Below are positions 59,694-64,000 of a stretch of 64,000 bases of DNA, piece by piece. A program made the position numbers and the translations under genes. Every line of letters begins with the position of its first letter. Within the stretch, counting starts at the first letter, position 1. A model generated the notes under the pieces. It was given only the letters and a program-made list of their open reading frames with translations. It did not search any database and was not told the origin of the DNA. This DNA comes from Paraburkholderia phenazinium. GTDB taxonomy: Bacteria > Pseudomonadota > Gammaproteobacteria > Burkholderiales > Burkholderiaceae. The stretch lies in NCBI RefSeq assembly GCF_900141745.1, contig NZ_FSRM01000002.1, positions 2,232,001 to 2,296,000 on the forward strand, written 5' to 3'.

Positions 59694-60578
59694 ATGAAAA
59701 AGATGCCTCTCGATGAGCGCGACCTTCGTTCGCTGCGGGTCTTCTGCGCAGCCGCGCAAGCAAGTGGTTTCGCTGCCGCCGAACGCACGTTGCTGATGTC
59801 TAAAGCATCGATCAGCCGGCATATCAACGAGGTCGAAGCGCGCCTCGGGCTGAAGCTCTGCGAACGGGGACCCGGAGGTTTCCAACTGACCGAAGGCGGC
59901 CAGGTGGCGTTGCGCGTCTCGCTGCAGGCGCTCGAAGCACTCGAGCGGATCAAGCCGGAAGTCGATGCGGTACGTGGCCTGTTGTCCGGGCCGCTGGTGC
60001 TTGGCATGTCCGAGCACGTGATGACGCACAAGGACTGCAAGGTCGCGGATGCGCTCGGCGAGTTGAACCGCATCGCACCGCTGGTCACGCCGACGCTGAA
60101 GGTGATGACGTTCGGCGATCTTGGCACGGCGCTCGCCGAGCGACGCGTGCAGATCGCGATTCGAGGTGTCTATAAACGTGCGCGGGCCTTCCGTCACTAT
60201 CCGTTGTTCACCGAAACGCATCGCGTCTACTACCGGCCGGCGCAGGGCGCGGTTAGCGATGCACCCGGCGAGAAGGGCGAGTGGCCGCTCGTGTATCGCC
60301 CGCATCCGTTCGTCGAAGACGCGCTCGCGACTCACGCCTTCCGGCAAGGTCCGGAAGCCAGCGGACTCGAAGCAGTCGCAACGTTGGTGGCGACGGGGCG
60401 CTACGTCGGTCTTCTGCCCGAACACTATGCGGCGCAACTGTCGCCGCGTTATGAGTTCGCGGTGCTGCCGCAATCGCCGTCCTACGACATACCGTTTTGC
60501 GCGATCGTCGAGGAATCAAGACCCCTGACTCGCAGCGCTGAGTCATTCCTGGACCTGCTGCTTGCGGCGCACCGCTGA
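59694..60578 (+). CDS. LysR-family transcriptional regulator
   Basis: From ATG 59694 the product has 294 residues. The helix-turn-helix lies at about residues 8-65: LRSLRVFCAAAQASGFAAAERTL, then MSKASISRHINEVEARLG. The turn CERGPGGFQLTEGG and the effector domain follow. It is divergent from the receptor gene of the guanidino/amide island with a perfect inverted repeat between them, so it almost certainly controls that island. The ribosome site is weak; another ATG at 59703 and one at 59646 are alternatives. Confidence 0.88.
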   Translation: MKKMPLDERDLRSLRVFCAAAQASGFAAAERTLLMSKASISRHINEVEARLGLKLCERGPGGFQLTEGGQVALRVSLQALEALERIKPEVDAVRGLLSGPLVLGMSEHVMTHKDCKVADALGELNRIAPLVTPTLKVMTFGDLGTALAERRVQIAIRGVYKRARAFRHYPLFTETHRVYYRPAQGAVSDAPGEKGEWPLVYRPHPFVEDALATHAFRQGPEASGLEAVATLVATGRYVGLLPEHYAAQLSPRYEFAVLPQSPSYDIPFCAIVEESRPLTRSAESFLDLLLAAHR

Positions 60579-60601
60579 CGACGCTGCCGCGCGCGCGTCC
60601 C

Positions 60602-60625
60602 GTTTGCGTCCCGCTCGTCCGATAA
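60602..60625 (+). promoter_or_regulatory. possible sigma-28 (flagellar) promoter before the chemotaxis-type gene
   Basis: TCCGATAA at 60618-60625 matches seven of eight bases of the FliA -10 box GCCGATAA. GTTT at 60602-60605, twelve bases upstream, matches the end of the -35 TAAAGTTT, but its first half is absent. It lies about 160 bases before the chemoreceptor gene, in a 210-base gap without a convincing gene. Suggestive only. Confidence 0.3.
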
Positions 60626-60788
60626 ACAGAATAGATGCGAGATGAGGCCACTTGCGATAACCGCGCGACACCCGCTATGGCAGAATCGCCAGAAGAACGT
60701 ATATGCCCACCGCGACGTGCTTCCAGGTTGCATCCCATGCATCTGGCCGGCGATCGGAGGCAATGCCACTGCGGTTTGGGGGAGATCC

Positions 60789-62339
60789 ATGTCAGCCAGT
60801 CAACAGACGCCACGCGTTGCCGCGGGCCCGTCGCATTCATCATCCTCGCCTCTCCCGCTTGGCTCCGCATTGCGCCGCTGGAATCTGCGCGTGCAATGGG
60901 CGATTGTCGCGCTTAGCGCGATTGGCGCGGTCGCCGCGGCCCGCTGGTACGGCTACTATGGCGCCGCGTTTGGCCTTGCGCAGTTCCTGGTGATTTTCGG
61001 CTGGTTCGGGGCAGGCCTGTTCCGCGCCATCTCAATCTTGCGGGCCCAACTCGAGGCGCTGTGCGAAGGCGATCTGGTGCGGGACGTATCCTTGCCCGGA
61101 CGCGACGAACTGGCGGCGCTCGGCGAACAGGGGCGTCTGCTGGCCCACCAGTTTTCGCAGATCGTGGCTCGCATTCGCAGCGAAGCGGAACTGATCGCGA
61201 TGGGCGGCGCCGAGGCGACCGAACACGCCACCTCGCTGTCGCAGCGCACCGAATCGCAGGCTGCGAGCCTTCAGCAAACCCGTGCCTCGCTCGAGACCTT
61301 GCTGGAAGCCGTGCGCTATAACACCAATCAGACACAGCAAGCCGATGAGCGCTCCGCCCGTGCACATGCCGATGCGGTTGCGGGGCAGGAGGCGGTGCGC
61401 GCTTCAGTCGAAAGCATCGAGCGCATCGAGCAGCGCTCGCACGAGATGGGCGAGATGCTCAGCGTGATCGACGGCATCGCTTTCCAGACCAATATCCTTG
61501 CGCTCAACGCCGCAGTGGAAGCGGCCCGCGCTGGCGATTCCGGCCGCGGTTTCGCCGTGGTCGCCTCCGAAGTGCGGGCCCTGGCGCAGCGTAGCGCGCA
61601 GGCCGCCGCGGAAGTCAAAAAACTGATCCAGCATTCTCGCGACGAGGTGACGGACGGCGTGCAAGCCATTGAAGGCAGCCGCAATCTGCTGACGCGTGCA
61701 GTCGATGCGGTCAGCCAGGTAGCCGCGTTGCTGCGCGACGTCGCACGCTCGAGCAGCGAGCAGACCATCGGCTTGCAGGAGATCGCCCAGGCAGTCGAGG
61801 TGCTGGACGACATCACCCAGCGCAATGGCCAGATGGTCGGCGGGTCGGTGGAAACGGCAAGTCAGTTGCAGGCCCGTGCCGACCGGCTCAGCGACGGCGT
61901 CAAATATATCCGGCTACGCCAGGGCTGTGCCGACGAGGCACGCGCCATGGCGCAGCGTGCGGCGCAACTGGTGGACAGCGAGGGGCCCGAAGTTGCCGTG
62001 CGTCGTTTTCACGACCCGCAGGGCGGCTTTCGCGACCGCGACCTCTATATCGTGGTGGCGGATCGCGACGACTATTTCCGTGCCTTCGGCTCCGACCCGG
62101 GCAAGGCCGGCAAGCTGCGAAAAGATGCGTTGCCCGGCGACGACCAGAGCGCGATCCGCGAGGCCAGTTGGCGCGCGGTCGAGCAGGGCGGCGGCTGGAT
62201 CGAATTCAACGGGCGGCATCCTGTAACGAAGCAACCAGTGGAGAAGATCGGTTACATCGCGCCCGCGCTCGGCGGCCGTTGGGCCGTGCAGTGCAGCGTG
62301 AACCGCGGTGACGGGTTGAAGCCTTCCAGGAAGGCCTGA
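60789..62339 (+). CDS. methyl-accepting chemotaxis-type protein with C-terminal sensor domain
   Basis: The 516-residue protein has two close membrane segments within residues about 33-78 and almost no periplasmic part. A HAMP-like region ([17 protein letters not shown]) and a long coiled-coil signalling domain follow, whose tip [34 protein letters not shown] is the kinase-contact hairpin. Residues about 395-510 form a separate globular domain ([41 protein letters not shown]) resembling a single-Cache domain, but located in the cytoplasm by topology. A strong GGGGGAGA ribosome site precedes ATG 60789. It probably senses an internal metabolite or an energy-linked signal. Confidence 0.87.
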   Translation: MSASQQTPRVAAGPSHSSSSPLPLGSALRRWNLRVQWAIVALSAIGAVAAARWYGYYGAAFGLAQFLVIFGWFGAGLFRAISILRAQLEALCEGDLVRDVSLPGRDELAALGEQGRLLAHQFSQIVARIRSEAELIAMGGAEATEHATSLSQRTESQAASLQQTRASLETLLEAVRYNTNQTQQADERSARAHADAVAGQEAVRASVESIERIEQRSHEMGEMLSVIDGIAFQTNILALNAAVEAARAGDSGRGFAVVASEVRALAQRSAQAAAEVKKLIQHSRDEVTDGVQAIEGSRNLLTRAVDAVSQVAALLRDVARSSSEQTIGLQEIAQAVEVLDDITQRNGQMVGGSVETASQLQARADRLSDGVKYIRLRQGCADEARAMAQRAAQLVDSEGPEVAVRRFHDPQGGFRDRDLYIVVADRDDYFRAFGSDPGKAGKLRKDALPGDDQSAIREASWRAVEQGGGWIEFNGRHPVTKQPVEKIGYIAPALGGRWAVQCSVNRGDGLKPSRKA

Positions 62340-62344
62340 CGCTG

Positions 62345-63772
62345 TTACCAGTGCGCGCCCAACTCGCCGCGCGGGACGAATTGCCCGTGTCCGGTTTGGC
62401 CCACCCACTCGCCGTCGTCGATCAGCAACTCGCCGCGGAGCAATACCTTCTTCACGCGTCCCGTCACAGAGTGGCCTTCGAATAGCGTGAAATCGCAATC
62501 GCTGTGCTGTGTATGCGCGCTGATCGTATGTACTTCACCTGGATCGAACAGCACGATATCGGCATCGCTGCCTATCGCCAGCGTGCCTTTCTTCGGGAAC
62601 AGCCCAAACAGTTTCGCAGGCGCGGTCGACGTCAGTTCGACAAAGCGGTTCAGCGAAATTCGGCCCGTGCGCACCCCTCCGTCGTAAACAACGGTCATGC
62701 GAGTTTCCACACCGGGCACGCCGTTCGGAATCTTCGAAAAATCGTCCTGCCCGAGCGGCTTCTGGTTCACGTTGCCGCGATGGCCTTCTTTCATGCAGTA
62801 GGGGCAATGATCGGTGGAGATGAGTTGCAGGTCGTCCGTTTTCAGCGCCGTCCATAGCGCGTTCTGCGCGTCTTTCGAACGCAGCGGCGGACTCATTACA
62901 TAGCGTGCGGTGTCGAAGCTTTCGTCGGCGTAGGCCGACTCGTCGAAGAACAGGTAATGCGGGCAGGTTTCCGCAAACACAGGAATGCCGAGGTCGCGCG
63001 CTTCGATCACATGTTTTAGCGCTTCCTTGGCGGACAGATGCACGAAGTACACCGGCGCCTCGGCGAGCTCTGCGAGTTTGATGCCGCGATGCGTCGCCTC
63101 GCCTTCCATGATGGCTGGACGTGTGAGCGCGTGATAGCGCGGCGATGTATGACCCTGGGCAATCGCTTCGCGAATCAGCAGGTCGATCACGGTGCCGTTC
63201 TCGGCGTGCAACGCAATCATGCCGCCATGCTGACCCACCATGCGCATGGCCTGGAAAATCGCCGCATCGTCCGACATCACCGTGCCGGGGTACGCCATGA
63301 ACATCTTGAAGCTCGACACGCCTTCGTGACGGATCGCGTATTGCATGTCGCCGAGGACCTTGTCGTCGACCTGCGTGACGATCACGTGAAAGGCATAGTC
63401 GATACTGGCAACCGAGGCCGCTTTCGATTGCGCGCGCGCAATTGCATCGAGTGGGCTGGTGCCGGCGTTTTGCAGCGCAAAGTCGATGATCGTCGTGGTG
63501 CCGCCGAACGCCGCCGAGCGGGTACCGGACGCGAAATTGTCGCAGGTGACCGAGGGCCCGAAGGTATTCTCCATATGCGTGTGGGCGTCGACGCCGCCTG
63601 GAAATACCAGCAGGCCGCTCGCGTCGATTACGTGAGTGTCGGGTCCGGCTTCGAGCTGCTGGCCGATACAGACGATGCGTCCGCCTTCGATCACGATATC
63701 GGCGACGTAGTCGTCAACGGCGGTAATCAGGCGTCCTCCGCGAATCAGCGTGCGTGTCGGGTCGTGAGTCAT
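62345..63772 (-). CDS. hydA: dihydropyrimidinase / D-hydantoinase
   Basis: The 475-residue protein is a cyclic amidohydrolase. GGVDAHTHMENTFG gives two metal His, SFKMFMAYPG contains the Lys that is carboxylated to bridge both zincs, and IALHAENG and YFVHLSAKEAL give further His. STDHCPYCM contains the catalytic Asp. It opens dihydrouracil, hydantoins or related ring imides. Its ATG overlaps the stop of the upstream DapA-like gene, so both are in one leftward operon that extends beyond the window. Only five bases separate its stop from that of the chemoreceptor gene. Confidence 0.92.
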   Translation of the reverse strand: MTHDPTRTLIRGGRLITAVDDYVADIVIEGGRIVCIGQQLEAGPDTHVIDASGLLVFPGGVDAHTHMENTFGPSVTCDNFASGTRSAAFGGTTTIIDFALQNAGTSPLDAIARAQSKAASVASIDYAFHVIVTQVDDKVLGDMQYAIRHEGVSSFKMFMAYPGTVMSDDAAIFQAMRMVGQHGGMIALHAENGTVIDLLIREAIAQGHTSPRYHALTRPAIMEGEATHRGIKLAELAEAPVYFVHLSAKEALKHVIEARDLGIPVFAETCPHYLFFDESAYADESFDTARYVMSPPLRSKDAQNALWTALKTDDLQLISTDHCPYCMKEGHRGNVNQKPLGQDDFSKIPNGVPGVETRMTVVYDGGVRTGRISLNRFVELTSTAPAKLFGLFPKKGTLAIGSDADIVLFDPGEVHTISAHTQHSDCDFTLFEGHSVTGRVKKVLLRGELLIDDGEWVGQTGHGQFVPRGELGAHW

Positions 63773-64000
63773 GAATCGCTCCGTTCATGGTCAGTGGCAA
63801 GGGCAAAGGAGAGGGCGTCCTCGAGACGGCCGATTTCTGCAGCGGACAGGCGCGAGATGGGCGGTCGCATCGATGCATGCGGGAATTTGCCAAGCAGGTG
63901 CAAACAGGCCTTCAGACGTGCGTTCGCGTGCGAGCCGGGCGCGGTGCCGTAGATGAGTTTTGCCAGCGGATAGACGCGCGCATGGAGCTGTTGCGCTTCG
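63769..64000 (-). CDS. dihydrodipicolinate synthase family protein, C-terminal part
   Basis: Seventy-six codons are visible before the right edge cuts the gene. The reading ends EAQQLHARVYPLAKLIYG, HANARLKACLHLLGKFPHASMRPPI and LSAAEIGRLEDAL, which is the typical helical end of DapA/NanA-type class I aldolases. The family includes pyruvate aldolases and hydrolases for many keto acids; DapA-like genes are common beside pyrimidine- or hydantoin-degrading enzymes. The stop overlaps the hydantoinase start as ATGA. The catalytic Lys is outside the window. Confidence 0.75.
   Translation of the reverse strand, partial: EAQQLHARVYPLAKLIYGTAPGSHANARLKACLHLLGKFPHASMRPPISRLSAAEIGRLEDALSFALATDHERSDS

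Noticed and set aside
1..64000. tRNA, rRNA, CRISPR arrays, prophage or insertion-sequence genes
   Set aside because: No cloverleaf-like stretch, direct-repeat array, transposase or integrase motif was recognised on either strand; short degenerate examples could be missed by eye.

Overview
The window looks like a piece of chromosome or chromid from a high-GC betaproteobacterium of the Burkholderiaceae, most like Paraburkholderia or a close relative. This rests on protein style, GC-rich codon use, the density of LysR/GntR/AraC-controlled catabolic operons and the many ABC and MFS importers. The genus is inference from sequence character, not a database match. No rRNA, tRNA, CRISPR array, phage gene or intact insertion sequence was seen. 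Nearly everything is transport, catabolism and its local regulation, with two small decayed patches (about 604-782 and 29.6-30.2 kb).

Layout. 0-7.2 kb: a small exported protein, a response-regulator stub, a LysR gene divergent from an NmrA-type reductase, a small cupin, and an MFS carrier plus tartrate/D-malate-type dehydrogenase operon divergent from its own LysR gene. 7.2-21.2 kb: a sugar-salvage island. It holds a GntR/UTRA repressor with a perfect 18-bp palindrome in front of it, a methylthioribose-kinase-like protein, an MtnA-like isomerase, a class II aldolase, a ribose-type ABC importer, separate DhaK and DhaL subunits, and a second ribose-type importer with two different permeases. 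The kinase-isomerase-aldolase trio matches the known 5-deoxyribose / methylthioribose 'DHAP shunt'. Coupling it to DhaK/DhaL and two importers is the unusual part. 21.3-24.9 kb: a lactonase, a LysR gene and an altronate/galactarate-type dehydratase, suggesting sugar-acid use. 25-29.6 kb: a TehA-like channel, a lipoamide-dehydrogenase-like flavoprotein divergent from an AraC regulator, and a ketopantoate-reductase-like enzyme.

30.2-49.0 kb: one long rightward run of catabolic genes for an unidentified substrate. It contains two MFS carriers, a metallo-beta-lactamase-fold hydrolase, an SDR, an MmgE/PrpD protein, three beta-hydroxyacid dehydrogenases, a NIPSNAP protein, an aldehyde dehydrogenase, two carboxymuconolactone-decarboxylase-like proteins, a cupin, a taurine/nitrate-type ABC importer, two amidases and an FCD-type GntR regulator. 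Short inverted repeats of the kind FCD regulators bind lie at its likely promoters.

49.0-59.6 kb, mostly leftward: a nitrogen-compound island. Two polar-amino-acid-type ABC systems (one has its permease fused to its ATPase, the other has no ATPase) sit with a ureohydrolase, a Rid protein and two acetamidase/formamidase paralogues. One paralogue is fused to an entire AraC-type regulator. A 68-codon gene overlaps the stop of the first amidase and the start of the fusion and appears to couple them. A LysR gene stands divergently at the right edge with a perfect 9-6-9 inverted repeat in the shared promoter. 60.8-64.0 kb: a chemotaxis-type signalling protein with its probable ligand domain at the C-terminus, then a dihydropyrimidinase/hydantoinase and the end of a DapA-family gene that runs off the window.
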